From: Pseudomonadota bacterium
GTDB taxonomy: Bacteria; Myxococcota_A; UBA796; SXON01
DNA length: 64,000 nucleotides
Assembly: GCA_030684355.1 (NCBI GenBank)
Contig: JAUXTN010000246.1
Coordinates: 1-64,000, forward strand
Direction of reading: 5' to 3'
Within the stretch, counting starts at the first letter, position 1. Each line of letters starts with the position of its first letter. Below the pieces are notes generated by a model. That model did no database searches. It saw only the letters and a program-made list of their open reading frames with translations, and was not told the origin of the DNA. The position numbers and the translations under genes are program-made. This document shows positions 8,142 through 16,535 of this stretch, in pieces.

Positions 8142-10187
8142 ATGCGGGCGCCCACCCACGGGGCTTTGTGGCTGTTGCCCCTCGTGGTCGCCTGCACGGG
8201 CCCCGACGCGGACAAGGGCCCGCACGCGCCCTCCGTCATCGTCCTCGTGCTCGACGGGGTGCGCACCGACGAGCTCACCGCCACGGGCACCTCGGACGTG
8301 ACCGGCACGAGCGGCGAGGCGTTCGCGACGCACACCTGGGACACCCTCGCGCCCGCCGGCACCGTCGTCCGCGCCATCCGCAACACCGGGATCACGATCA
8401 CCGCCCCGGCCCACGCCGCGCTGGTCACCGGGCACGTCGAGACCTTCGCCAACTTCCCCGTCGACGCGACGATCGGCCCCGGCCTCTACCGCCCCACGCT
8501 CCCGACGATCTTCGAGGCCGCGCGCGACCAGCTCGGGCTCGAAGAGGCGCAGGTGCTGCTGCTCGCGAACACCGAGCTCCTCGAGCCCATCGACCGGAGC
8601 CTGTACCCGGGCGCCGGCGCCGGCGCGGAGACCTACGAGGTGTTCGACCCCGAGACCGGCCACCCCGTCGGCGAGGACGCCCCGGTCATCGAGGCCCTGC
8701 TCGAGCGCATCGACACGACGGCGCCGCGGCTGGCGGTGGTCAACCTCCACGACGTCGACCGCGCGGGCCACTACGGCGGCGGGGACGCCTACCAGGACGG
8801 CGTCGCCGCGGTGGACGAGCAGATCGCGCTCTTCTGGGACGAGGTGCAGGCGGCGCGGCCGGCCTACGCCGACAGCCTGCTGCTCATCGTCACCGCGGAC
8901 CACGGGCGCCACCGCCACGACGACGACGACGGCTGGCACAACCACGGGGACTCGTGCACGGGCTGCCGCGAGGTGCCCCTGATCGTCATCGGCGGCGGGG
9001 CGGTGGCCGGGGAGATCCTCGAGGGGACCGTCACCGCGCTCGACCTCGTCCCGGGCATCGCCGCGCACCTCGGCATCACGATGCCGTGGGCGGAGGGGCT
9101 GCCGAACCTGGCGCTGTTTCCGGAGCTCGAGGGGGACACCCGCGAGGGCGACGTCGCGATCGCGGCGGACGGCGGGTTGACCGCGGTCCAGCGGTGGCTC
9201 GACGACGCCGAGCAGCGCAGCGAAGTGCGCGTGGACGACGCCATCGTCTCGACCGCAGGCGTGTTTGCCGCGGAGGCGCCGACGGTGCTCGACGCCGACG
9301 GCGGCGGGCGCGTGTGCTTCCGGGAGCAGGCGCTCGAGGCGGTCGACGAGACCTGGCCGTGGGTGGCGCGGTGCCTCGCCCGCCCGTCGTCCGGCGGCGA
9401 CTGGCAGGACATCGGCTTCCCCGACCCGGAGGTGGCGCCCTTCTTCCGGGCGGCGCTGACCGAGCGCGACGGCGTGACCTGGGCGGCGTGGCCCTACAAT
9501 CCGCGCGCCGCCGGCGAGCCCGGGGTCGGCGGGCGCATCGGCTTGTCCGTGGCGAGCTGGACCCCTTCTGGCGACGGCACCGAGGGCGGCTGGAGCGAGG
9601 CCGTGACCTCGCCCGGCATCTTCCCGACGGACGCCACGATCGTCCCGACGGACCTCGGTCTGATCGTCGCGTTCGGGGCCAGCTTCGGGGACCCCGACAG
9701 CCGCTACACGCGCCACGTCCGCATCGTGCCGGTCTCCCTCGCGACGGGGGCGGCGGTGCTGGAGACGGAGGTGAACCTCACGCTCGAGGCGCTGCTCGGC
9801 GAGGGCGCCCGCGTCGAGCTCCCCGCGCTCGCGGCCGACGGGGAGCGCGCACGCGTCGCGATGGTGGGCATCACCGACGCGGGGGCCACGATCGCGGCGG
9901 CGACGAGCGCGGACGCGGGCCGGACCTGGAGCGAGGCGGTCGCCCTGCCCGACGGCGGCCCCGCCCTCCCCTACCTGGCCCCGGCGTGGGACGGCCCCGA
10001 GGTGGTGTGGGGCACGCTGGTCGACGGCGCCGCGCACCTCTGCCGCGCCACCCCCGGCGACACCGACGCCGTCTGCGTCGACGTGGGCTCGCCGCGCCTC
10101 CAGAGCTTCGTCGTGGCGGACGGGGTCGCCACGGTCGTGCGGGACGCCGGGACCGGCGCGTGGGAAGCCGCGACGGTGACGTGGTGA
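8142..10187 (+). CDS. alkaline-phosphatase-superfamily lipoprotein with Asp-box domain (copy 1)
   Basis: A 681-residue lipoprotein whose signal peptide ends in VVAC at residue 18. The N-terminal two thirds is an alkaline-phosphatase-like metalloenzyme fold: metal site VLDGVRTDE, a Thr nucleophile candidate in ITAPAHAALVTGH, and the second metal site TADHGRHRHD. The substrate could be a phosphodiester or a sulfate ester. The C-terminal ~280 residues look like a beta-propeller and contain an Asp-box (TSADAGRTWSEA). A clear ribosome site (aggaga) precedes ATG 8142. Its stop overlaps the start of a close paralogue, so this is a tandem duplication. Confidence 0.85.
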   Translation: MRAPTHGALWLLPLVVACTGPDADKGPHAPSVIVLVLDGVRTDELTATGTSDVTGTSGEAFATHTWDTLAPAGTVVRAIRNTGITITAPAHAALVTGHVETFANFPVDATIGPGLYRPTLPTIFEAARDQLGLEEAQVLLLANTELLEPIDRSLYPGAGAGAETYEVFDPETGHPVGEDAPVIEALLERIDTTAPRLAVVNLHDVDRAGHYGGGDAYQDGVAAVDEQIALFWDEVQAARPAYADSLLLIVTADHGRHRHDDDDGWHNHGDSCTGCREVPLIVIGGGAVAGEILEGTVTALDLVPGIAAHLGITMPWAEGLPNLALFPELEGDTREGDVAIAADGGLTAVQRWLDDAEQRSEVRVDDAIVSTAGVFAAEAPTVLDADGGGRVCFREQALEAVDETWPWVARCLARPSSGGDWQDIGFPDPEVAPFFRAALTERDGVTWAAWPYNPRAAGEPGVGGRIGLSVASWTPSGDGTEGGWSEAVTSPGIFPTDATIVPTDLGLIVAFGASFGDPDSRYTRHVRIVPVSLATGAAVLETEVNLTLEALLGEGARVELPALAADGERARVAMVGITDAGATIAAATSADAGRTWSEAVALPDGGPALPYLAPAWDGPEVVWGTLVDGAAHLCRATPGDTDAVCVDVGSPRLQSFVVADGVATVVRDAGTGAWEAATVTW

Positions 10188-12295
10188 GCGGGCTCGCGGG
10201 GGGGCGGACCGGGGCGCGCGGCGCCCCTCTCGAGGCCTGGGCGCCCGGCGCGGGGCGCGCGGTGCGCGGCGTGGCGATCGGCGTCTTCTTCGCCGCGCTC
10301 CCGCTGGTCGGCGGCTGCAAGGGCTGCACCTCGGAGCGCGCGCCGCACCCGCCCTCCGTGATGGTGCTCGTGCTCGACGGCGTACGCACCGACGAGTTCA
10401 CGCGCGTGGAGACGTCCGACCTCACCGGCATGAGCGGCGAGGCCTACGCCGCGGAGACCTGGGCAACCCTCGGCGTGCGCGGCACCGTCGTGCGGGCCGC
10501 CCTCAACCAGGGGGCCACCACCACGGCCCCGGCCCACGCCGCGCTCGTGAGCGGCCGCCCCGAGACCTTCGCGAACTTCCCCGTCGACGACGCCCGCGGC
10601 CCCGGGCTCTACCGTCCCGAGCTCCCGACGATCTTCGAGGCCGCCCGCGCCTCCCTCGGCCTCGGCGAAGCCGACGTGGTGCTCCTCGGGAACACCGAGC
10701 TCCTCTCGCCGGTCACGAGCAGCCTCGCCCCCGGGTTCGGGGAGGGCGCCCGCTACGACCTCGTCATCGACCCCGAGGCCGGCGAGCCCGCCAACGACGA
10801 CGCCCCGGTGATCGACGCCATCGACGCGCTCCTCGACACCCACCCGCCGCGGCTCCTCGTCGTCAACCTCCACGACGCCGACCGCGCCGGGCACAACGGC
10901 GACGGCGACGCCTACGCGAACGGCGTGCTCGCGCTCGACGGGCTCCTCGCGGACTTCTGGACGCGCCTCCAGGAGGAGCACCCCGCCTACGCCGAGAGCC
11001 TGCTCCTCATCGTGACCGCGGACCACGGGCGGCACCGCCACGACGAGGACGAGGGCTGGCACAGCCACGGCGACGCCTGCACCGGCTGCCGCGAGGTCCC
11101 GTTGATGCTGGTCGGCGGCACCCGGGCGGGCCTCGAGCTCGACGCCCCGGTGTCCCTGCTCGACATCGCGCCGACCGTCGCCGCGCACCTCGGCGTGCCG
11201 TTGCCGTGGGGCGAGGGCCTGCCGATCACGGAGGCGTTCGTCGACCTGGTCGCGACGGCGCGCGCGGGGGACATCGACCTCGTCTCCAGCGGCACGCACG
11301 CGGCGGGCCAGCGGTGGCTCGACGAGCGGACGGCGCGGAGCGAGGTGTGGCTCGACGGCGACGTCGTCTCCACGCCCGGCACCTACGCGGCGGAGGCCCC
11401 TACGCTCGTGGACGGCCCCGATGGCGCCCGGGTCTGCTTCCGCGAGCTCGATCTGCTGGCGGACGCGGGGTTTTTGCCGTGGCGGGCGCGGTGCCTCGCG
11501 GAGCCCGCCGACGGCGAGGAGGGTGCCTGGGTGGAGATGGGGTTCCTCGACGAGGAGGTGGGCCCGTTCTTCCGCGCCGCGCTGGTGGAGCGCGAGGGGC
11601 GGACGTGGGCCGCGTGGCCGACGAACCCGCACTCCAGCACGGACGTGGGCGAGGAGAGCGGCGTCGGGCTCACGCTCGCGGCCTGGGAGCCCGAAACCGG
11701 CTGGACCGACCGGTCCTGGGCGCGCGCGATCTTCCCGACGGACGTGGCGCTCGTCGCGACGACGCGGGGGCTCGTGGCGGCGGTCGGCACGAGCCTCGGA
11801 GACCCCGACTACCGCTACACCCGTCGGGTCCGCGTCGTGCCGGTGCTGCTCGGGGACGCCGTGCACGTCGAAGAAGCCGTGGACCTCACGCTCGACTCCC
11901 TGCTCGGCGCCGAGACCCGGGTCGAGCACGCCGCCCTGGCCGCCGAGGGGGACCTCGTGCGCGTCGCCATGGTGGGCCACTCGGCCGCCACCGTCGTGGT
12001 GGCCGCGAGCACCAGCGCGGACGGCGGCCGGACCTGGACGGACGCCGTGGCGCTCCCCGTCGGCGGCGCTCCCCTCCCCCACCTCGCGCCGGCGTGGGAC
12101 GGCACATTCGTGGTGTGGGGCGTCGCCGGCACCGACGGGGCCGCGTTGTGTCGCGCCACCCTCGACGACACCGACCCGGCCTGCGTCGACATCGGCAGCG
12201 ACCGCCTGCAATCCTTCTCCGTGCGGGACGGGGTGGCGACGGTCGTGCGGGACGACGGGGTGGGCTCCTGGGGCACGGCCGTCGTCACGTGGTGA
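10184..12295 (+). CDS. alkaline-phosphatase-superfamily lipoprotein with Asp-box domain (copy 2)
   Basis: A 703-residue paralogue of the preceding gene along its whole length: VLDGVRTDEF, TTAPAHAALVSG, TADHGRHRHDEDEGWHSHGD, and the Asp-box TSADGGRTWTDA. GTG at 10184 overlaps the stop of copy 1 (GTGA), which favours coupling. GTG at 10262 would give a cleaner lipoprotein signal (RGVAIGVFFAALPLVGGC) and is an equally good start. Both copies share the pattern DACTGCREVP or DSCTGCREVP near the second metal site. They presumably act in the periplasm or on the outer membrane. Confidence 0.83.
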   Translation: MSGLAGGRTGARGAPLEAWAPGAGRAVRGVAIGVFFAALPLVGGCKGCTSERAPHPPSVMVLVLDGVRTDEFTRVETSDLTGMSGEAYAAETWATLGVRGTVVRAALNQGATTTAPAHAALVSGRPETFANFPVDDARGPGLYRPELPTIFEAARASLGLGEADVVLLGNTELLSPVTSSLAPGFGEGARYDLVIDPEAGEPANDDAPVIDAIDALLDTHPPRLLVVNLHDADRAGHNGDGDAYANGVLALDGLLADFWTRLQEEHPAYAESLLLIVTADHGRHRHDEDEGWHSHGDACTGCREVPLMLVGGTRAGLELDAPVSLLDIAPTVAAHLGVPLPWGEGLPITEAFVDLVATARAGDIDLVSSGTHAAGQRWLDERTARSEVWLDGDVVSTPGTYAAEAPTLVDGPDGARVCFRELDLLADAGFLPWRARCLAEPADGEEGAWVEMGFLDEEVGPFFRAALVEREGRTWAAWPTNPHSSTDVGEESGVGLTLAAWEPETGWTDRSWARAIFPTDVALVATTRGLVAAVGTSLGDPDYRYTRRVRVVPVLLGDAVHVEEAVDLTLDSLLGAETRVEHAALAAEGDLVRVAMVGHSAATVVVAASTSADGGRTWTDAVALPVGGAPLPHLAPAWDGTFVVWGVAGTDGAALCRATLDDTDPACVDIGSDRLQSFSVRDGVATVVRDDGVGSWGTAVVTW

Positions 12296-12320
12296 GGCGG
12301 CGGTGAGGCCGCCTACGTGA
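12285..12320 (+). terminator. nested inverted repeat after the lipoprotein pair
   Basis: An inner stem AGGCGGC/GCCGCCT and an outer stem TCACGT/ACGTGA form a long hairpin spanning the stop codon of the second lipoprotein. There is no clear T-run, so termination is inferred from position only. The hairpin sits between the lipoprotein pair and def. Confidence 0.5.
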
Positions 12321-12351
12321 AAGCGACGGGGCGGGAGGCTAAGATCCGCGC

Positions 12352-12909
12352 ATGGCCGTCCTCGACATCCTCACCGTGCCGAACCCCGTCCTGACGCGCA
12401 AGTGCCGGCTCGTCGGGCCCGACGAGTTCCACGATGGGCTCCGCACCTTCATCTCCGACCTCGCCGAGACCATGTACGCCGCCCCCGGCGTCGGCCTCGC
12501 CGCGCCCCAGGTGGGGGACCTCCGCCGCATCATCGTCGCCGACCCCGGCAACGCCAAGCGCGAGGAGGACGCCAACGGGCGCCCGCGCCGGCCGCGCTTC
12601 GTCGCGATGATCAACCCGGTGATCGTCGAGGCGAGCCGCGACAAGATCACGTGGGAGGAGGGCTGCCTCTCCGTCCCCGAGTTCAACGAGGACGTCGCGC
12701 GGCCGCGCCGCGTGCTCATCAAGTGGTTCGACGAGCACGGCCGCAACCAGCAGCAGTGGTTCGAGGACTACGACGCCGTCGTGATCCAGCACGAGATGGA
12801 CCACCTCGAGGGCACCGTCATCCTCGACAAGGTGTCGCGCCTGAAGAAGAGCCGCTACCTGTCGCGCCGCACGAAGGTGCGCGGTCGGGACGAGCTCCTC
12901 GTCGAGTAG
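12352..12909 (+). CDS. def: peptide deformylase
   Basis: This 185-residue enzyme removes the formyl group from nascent N-terminal methionine in the cytoplasm. All three family motifs are present: GVGLAAPQ (residues ~45-52), EEGCLSVPE with the metal-binding Cys, and QHEMDHLEG with the two His ligands and catalytic Glu. A loop insertion (KREEDANGRPRRPR) precedes motif 2. It lies 30 bases upstream of fmt, the usual def-fmt pair. The ATG at 12352 is preceded by an AG-rich leader (gcgggaggctaag). Confidence 0.96.
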   Translation: MAVLDILTVPNPVLTRKCRLVGPDEFHDGLRTFISDLAETMYAAPGVGLAAPQVGDLRRIIVADPGNAKREEDANGRPRRPRFVAMINPVIVEASRDKITWEEGCLSVPEFNEDVARPRRVLIKWFDEHGRNQQQWFEDYDAVVIQHEMDHLEGTVILDKVSRLKKSRYLSRRTKVRGRDELLVE

Positions 12910-12939
12910 GGCGTCGGTCCGGAATAGAGGGCGGCCACC

Positions 12940-13848
12940 ATGAAGCTCGCGTTCTTCGGCACCCCCGCCTTCGCCGTCCCGACCCTCCGCGCCCTCCTCG
13001 ACAGCGAGCACGAGGTCGCCCTCGTCGTGGCGCAGCCCGACAAGCCCGCGGGCCGGGGCAACGCCCTCCAGACGCCGCCGACCATCGAGCTGGCGCGCGC
13101 CCGCGGCGTCCCGACCCTCCAGCCCGCCAAGGTCAAGACGGGCGAGCTCCCCGAGACGCTCGAGGCCCTCGGCCTCGACATCGCGGTGGTCGTCGCGTAC
13201 GGCCGCATCCTGACGCCGCGCCTCCTCGCCGCGCCGCGGCTCGGGTGCATCAACGTGCACGCGTCGCTGCTCCCGCGGTGGCGCGGGGCCGCGCCGATCC
13301 AGTGGTCGGTCCTCGCGGGGGACGCCACCACCGGCGTCGCCACGATGCAGATGGCGGAGGGGCTCGACACCGGCGACATCCTGCTGATGGAGGAGACCCC
13401 CATCGGCCCCGAGGAGACCGCCGCGGACCTCTTCGTCCGCCTCTCCGAGCTCGGCGCCCCGCTGCTCCTGCGCACGCTCGCCGAGCGCCCCACGCCGATC
13501 CCCCAGGACGAGCGCCACGTCACCCTCGCCCCCATGCTGACGAAGGAGCACGCCCGGATCGACTGGACCCGACCGGCCCGCGAGCTCGACTGGCAGGTGC
13601 GCGGGCTCTCGCCGTGGCCGGGCACCGTCACGACGTTCCGCGGCGAGCCCCTCAAGGTGCTGCGCGCGCGCCCGGTCGCGCTCTCGGGGCCGCTCGGGGA
13701 GCCGGGCACCTTCCTCGACGGGCCGGTCGTCGCGTGCGGCGAAGGCGCCCTCGAGCTCCTCGAGGTGCAGCTCCCCGGGAAGAAGGGCGTGCGGGGGGTC
13801 GACTTCGTCAACGGGAGCCGCGTGAAGCCGGGCGAGCGTCTCGGGTAG
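12940..13848 (+). CDS. fmt: methionyl-tRNA formyltransferase
   Basis: A 302-residue enzyme that formylates initiator Met-tRNA using 10-formyl-tetrahydrofolate. The start MKLAFFGTPAFAVPTLRAL is canonical. The catalytic region NVHASLLPRWRGAAPIQWS holds the Asn-His pair, and QMAEGLDTGDIL supplies the catalytic Asp. The C-terminal OB-like domain follows from residue ~205. The TAG stop at 13846-13848 is the first part of a 55-base repeat that is also found on the stop of the Fur-family gene. Confidence 0.96.
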   Translation: MKLAFFGTPAFAVPTLRALLDSEHEVALVVAQPDKPAGRGNALQTPPTIELARARGVPTLQPAKVKTGELPETLEALGLDIAVVVAYGRILTPRLLAAPRLGCINVHASLLPRWRGAAPIQWSVLAGDATTGVATMQMAEGLDTGDILLMEETPIGPEETAADLFVRLSELGAPLLLRTLAERPTPIPQDERHVTLAPMLTKEHARIDWTRPARELDWQVRGLSPWPGTVTTFRGEPLKVLRARPVALSGPLGEPGTFLDGPVVACGEGALELLEVQLPGKKGVRGVDFVNGSRVKPGERLG

Positions 13849-13899
13849 CCAGGCCGGCAATCGCACGGCCTGTCTGTCGTTATTTGGTCGGCGAAGCTC
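13844..13899 (+). repeat. 55-base stop-codon-associated repeat, copy A (hairpin)
   Basis: The element begins GGTAGCCAGGCCGGC, so that its TAG is the fmt stop codon. It continues CGCACGGCCTGT, then GTTAT, and ends GGTCGGCGAAGCTC. An internal stem, CAGGCCG/CGGCCTG, followed by a T-rich stretch (TGTCGTTATTT) looks like a terminator. The reverse-complement partner at 19741-19794 matches at about 48 of 55 positions and sits on the stop codon of an unrelated gene. The remaining ~115 bases up to rpe show only a ribosome site (caggagcgccc) before ATG 14018. Confidence 0.75.
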
Positions 13900-14017
13900 G
13901 ACGGCGCCTGGAAGGCCGCGCGACGCGCCCCGGACACCCTCCCGATGCCGCCGGGTTGAACCGGACGCGGCACGGCACGCCGTCTCAGGCTAAGGCCCCG
14001 CGCCCGCAGGAGCGCCC

Positions 14018-14671
14018 ATGACAATCCGCCCCCTCGTCGCCCCCAGCATCCTCTCCGCCGACTTCGGGCGCCTCGCCGCCGACATCGAGTCCGTCGAGAG
14101 CGCCGACTGGATCCACGTCGACGTGATGGACGGGCGGTTCGTCCCGAACATCACCATCGGGCCGCTCGTGGTGGAGGCCGTGCGCCGTGCGACGAAGCTG
14201 CCGCTCGACGTGCACCTGATGATCGTGGAGCCCGACCGCTACCTCGAGGACTTCCGCAAGGCCGGCGCCGACTGGATCAGCGTGCACGCGGAGGCCTGTC
14301 CGCACCTCGACCGCAGCGTCCAGGCGATCAAGCAGACCGGCGCGAAGGCGGGCGTGGTCCTCAACCCGCACACCTCGGCGGAGGCCCTCGACTACGTGCT
14401 CGACGAGCTCGACCTCGTGCTGCTCATGACGGTGAACCCGGGCTTCGGCGGCCAGTCGCTGATCGAGCGCGTCTTCCCCAAGATCGAGCGCGTGCGCGAG
14501 ATGATCGAGAAGCGCGGGCTCAAGACCCTCGTGGAGGTCGACGGCGGCGTGAAGCCGTCGAACGCCCGCCGCTTCGTGGACGCCGGCGCGCATGTGCTCG
14601 TCGCCGGCTCCGCGGTGTTCGGCGCGCCCGACCGCGCCGCCGCCATCCGCGCGATCCGCGGCGAAGCGTAG
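14018..14671 (+). CDS. rpe: ribulose-phosphate 3-epimerase
   Basis: This 217-residue TIM-barrel enzyme interconverts ribulose 5-phosphate and xylulose 5-phosphate in the pentose phosphate or Calvin routes. Landmarks are VAPSILSADFGRLA with the catalytic Asp region, HVDVMDGRFVPNITIGP, DVHLMI, and the phosphate-binding end VEVDGGVKPSN followed by VAGSAVFG. The length is normal for the family. A ribosome site (caggag) lies 8 bases before ATG. Confidence 0.97.
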   Translation: MTIRPLVAPSILSADFGRLAADIESVESADWIHVDVMDGRFVPNITIGPLVVEAVRRATKLPLDVHLMIVEPDRYLEDFRKAGADWISVHAEACPHLDRSVQAIKQTGAKAGVVLNPHTSAEALDYVLDELDLVLLMTVNPGFGGQSLIERVFPKIERVREMIEKRGLKTLVEVDGGVKPSNARRFVDAGAHVLVAGSAVFGAPDRAAAIRAIRGEA

Positions 14672-14784
14672 CGATCACGTGCCTTCGGGGCGTTGCGGGG
14701 GCGGAGCCCCCGCCCCAGGGGAACCCGGAACAGCTCGCTACGTGATCGCCCGGCCCGCAACGGGCATCCCGCGGAACTGCCCGT
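14669..14784. repeat. inverted-repeat-flanked spacer with repeat-family copy 2
   Basis: Ten-base arms GCGATCACGT (14671-14680) and ACGTGATCGC (14740-14749) flank copy 2 of the GGGGCGTTGCGGGGGC repeat (14687-14717). A second hairpin, ACGGGCA/TGCCCGT (14760-14784), follows. The first arm touches the rpe stop. The second hairpin may terminate rpe transcription. Nothing coding is seen in the 200 bases up to 14878. Confidence 0.6.
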
Positions 14785-14877
14785 GACCGTGCACGGCCGC
14801 GCCGGGATTTCCGTCCCGGGCAGAGGCGGCGGCCCGCGAATGGTCGCATAGTACGGGTCCCCCTGACCGGCGCCCCC

Positions 14878-16224
14878 GTGATCCCCATGCTCCTCGCCCT
14901 GCTCGCCTGCACCTCGCCCCCGGACTCCGGGTCGGATCCCACCGATCCGGCCGACGACAGCGGGCTGCCCGCGCTCGACCCCACCGACACCTTCCCGAGC
15001 TTCTACGGGGAGGTTCCGAAGAACCTGCTGGTGGTCTCCATCGACACGTTCCGGCGGGACCTGATGGCCCGCTATGGGGGCGAAGGCCTCGCGCCGTTCC
15101 TCGACGGCATGGCGGAGCAGGGCGTGACGCTCGACCAGCACCGGAGCTGCGCGAACTGGACCTTCCCGTCGGTGCTCTGCTTCAACCACGGCACCGGGAA
15201 CATCGACGCCGGCTACGTCCCCGACCTCTCCGACCCCGACAACGCCTGGGCCCCCGAAGACCTCCCGACGCTGGCCACGCGCCTCTCCGACGGCGGGTGG
15301 CGCACGATGCTGGTGACCTCGAACAGCTGGTTCTCGATGGACCGGAACACGGACGTCGGGTTCGAGACCTCCGAGCGCCCGGACGACCGCCGCACCGAGA
15401 GCGTGTTCGGCATGGGGCTCGACCGCCTCGGGGAGACGGTCGAGCTGGGGTCCGACCGCTGGTACCTGCACCTGCACATCAAGGAGCCCCACCCCTCCTA
15501 CAATCCGCCCGAAGCCTACCTCGCCGGGCTCGAGGGGCTCCCGCCCGTCGACTACGACCTCACCGACTCCGACGAGCAGTACGACGCCGGCGACGCCTGG
15601 CCGGCCATGAGCGAGGAGGAGCGAGCGATCCTCCTCCAGCACCTGCTCGTGCGCTACCACGGCGAGGTGCAGTGGATGAGCGACCAGCTGATCCAGGGCT
15701 TCCTGGAGCTGGAGCAGGGCGGCTACCTCGACGACACGCTTGTCGTCTTCTGGACCGACCACGGCGAGCAGTTCTGGGAGCACGGCGAGCAGACCCACGC
15801 CTACGGGCTCAACGTCGAGGAGAACGACGCCGTCGCGTTCTTCTGGGCCAAGAACATCGTGCCCGGCCAGTGGGACGGGGCGACCTCCCACATCGACCTC
15901 GCCCCCACCATCCTCTCGCTCCTCGGGGTCCCGTCGGACGCCGCGATCACGGGCTACCCGGCCGGCGAGGCCCCGGAGGACCGCGTGCTCGACGCGGTGA
16001 GCATCGCGCGGCACGGCGCCATGCAGTCGGTCGTGAAGGATGGCTGGAAGCTCGTGTACCGCTGGCAGACCGGTGAGCGCTGGCTCTACGACACCACCGA
16101 CGACCCCGCCGAACTGACCGACCTCTACGACCCCGCCCACCCGCGCGCGGTCGAGCTCGAGGCGGCCCTCGCGCCGCGCATCGAGGCGCTCGTGCCGCTC
16201 ACGACGCGCTACACGCCCGGCTGA
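14878..16224 (+). CDS. sulfatase-like hydrolase lipoprotein
   Basis: A 448-residue lipoprotein of the alkaline phosphatase/sulfatase superfamily. The lipobox is LLAC after a very short hydrophobic stretch (VIPMLLALLAC if GTG 14878 is used; ATG 14887 would leave only seven residues). The metal site is VVSIDTFRRDLMARYG, and the second site WTDHGEQFWEHGEQTHAYG is typical. The usual formylglycine motif (C/S-X-P-X-R) is absent: the nucleophile position reads NWTFPSVLC, so a Thr or Ser nucleophile is more likely than a true sulfatase. The linker after the lipid Cys is Asp/Ser/Pro-rich. Confidence 0.82.
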   Translation: MIPMLLALLACTSPPDSGSDPTDPADDSGLPALDPTDTFPSFYGEVPKNLLVVSIDTFRRDLMARYGGEGLAPFLDGMAEQGVTLDQHRSCANWTFPSVLCFNHGTGNIDAGYVPDLSDPDNAWAPEDLPTLATRLSDGGWRTMLVTSNSWFSMDRNTDVGFETSERPDDRRTESVFGMGLDRLGETVELGSDRWYLHLHIKEPHPSYNPPEAYLAGLEGLPPVDYDLTDSDEQYDAGDAWPAMSEEERAILLQHLLVRYHGEVQWMSDQLIQGFLELEQGGYLDDTLVVFWTDHGEQFWEHGEQTHAYGLNVEENDAVAFFWAKNIVPGQWDGATSHIDLAPTILSLLGVPSDAAITGYPAGEAPEDRVLDAVSIARHGAMQSVVKDGWKLVYRWQTGERWLYDTTDDPAELTDLYDPAHPRAVELEAALAPRIEALVPLTTRYTPG

Positions 16225-16228
16225 ACGG

Positions 16229-16480
16229 GGGAGGCGTGGGGGCGCGGCATCGCGACGGCGGTCGCGCACGCCCTGATGCGGCGCGCCTTCGACGAGCTCG
16301 GTGCGGACGGGGTCTCCGCGCGCACGGTACCGGACAACCGGGGGTTCCGCCGCGTGATGGAGAAGCTCGGGATGCGGTTCGCGGGCCCCTGCACGTCTCG
16401 GCCCCCGGCTTCGGCACGCTCCACATGCCCGCGCTGGGCGGGGTCCTCTACCTGCGCGGACGCGGCAGCGGGGTTGGAAC
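16229..16480 (+). pseudogene. GNAT N-acetyltransferase remnant
   Basis: Translation gives the acetyl-CoA-binding end of a GNAT protein: WGRGIATAVAHALMRRAFDE, then ARTVPDNRGFRRVMEKLGMRF. This frame breaks near 16390. The natural ending continues in another frame as LHVSAPGFGTLHMPALGGVL. The N-terminal half and any start are missing, because the fragment starts right after the sulfatase stop. I read this as a 5'-truncated, frameshifted remnant. A single sequencing error could explain the frameshift but not the missing N-terminal half. Confidence 0.65.
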
Positions 16481-16481
16481 C

Positions 16482-16501
16482 GCAACTGGGATGTAGTTGC
16501 A
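16482..16501 (+). promoter_or_regulatory. candidate Zur/Fur operator upstream of permease
   Basis: The dyad GCAACT-N7-AGTTGC followed by A lies 35 bases before the permease ATG. The same half-sites (GCAAC/GTTGC) occur as TGCAACCGCGTTGCA just upstream of the Fur-family gene at 20239. The spacing differs (9 versus 3 bases between GCAAC and GTTGC), so the shared-operator reading is tentative. Confidence 0.35.
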
Positions 16502-16535
16502 CGGCGGGCCCCGGCGGGGCACGCTGGCGCGCCCG

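Noticed and set aside
8168..12295. A very long open frame in another phase through the first lipoprotein gene, and long antisense frames throughout
   Set aside because: They are by-products of high-GC codon bias: Arg/Pro/Ala-rich, without motifs, and overlapping genes with clear families. Only the in-phase 10184-12295 part is real.
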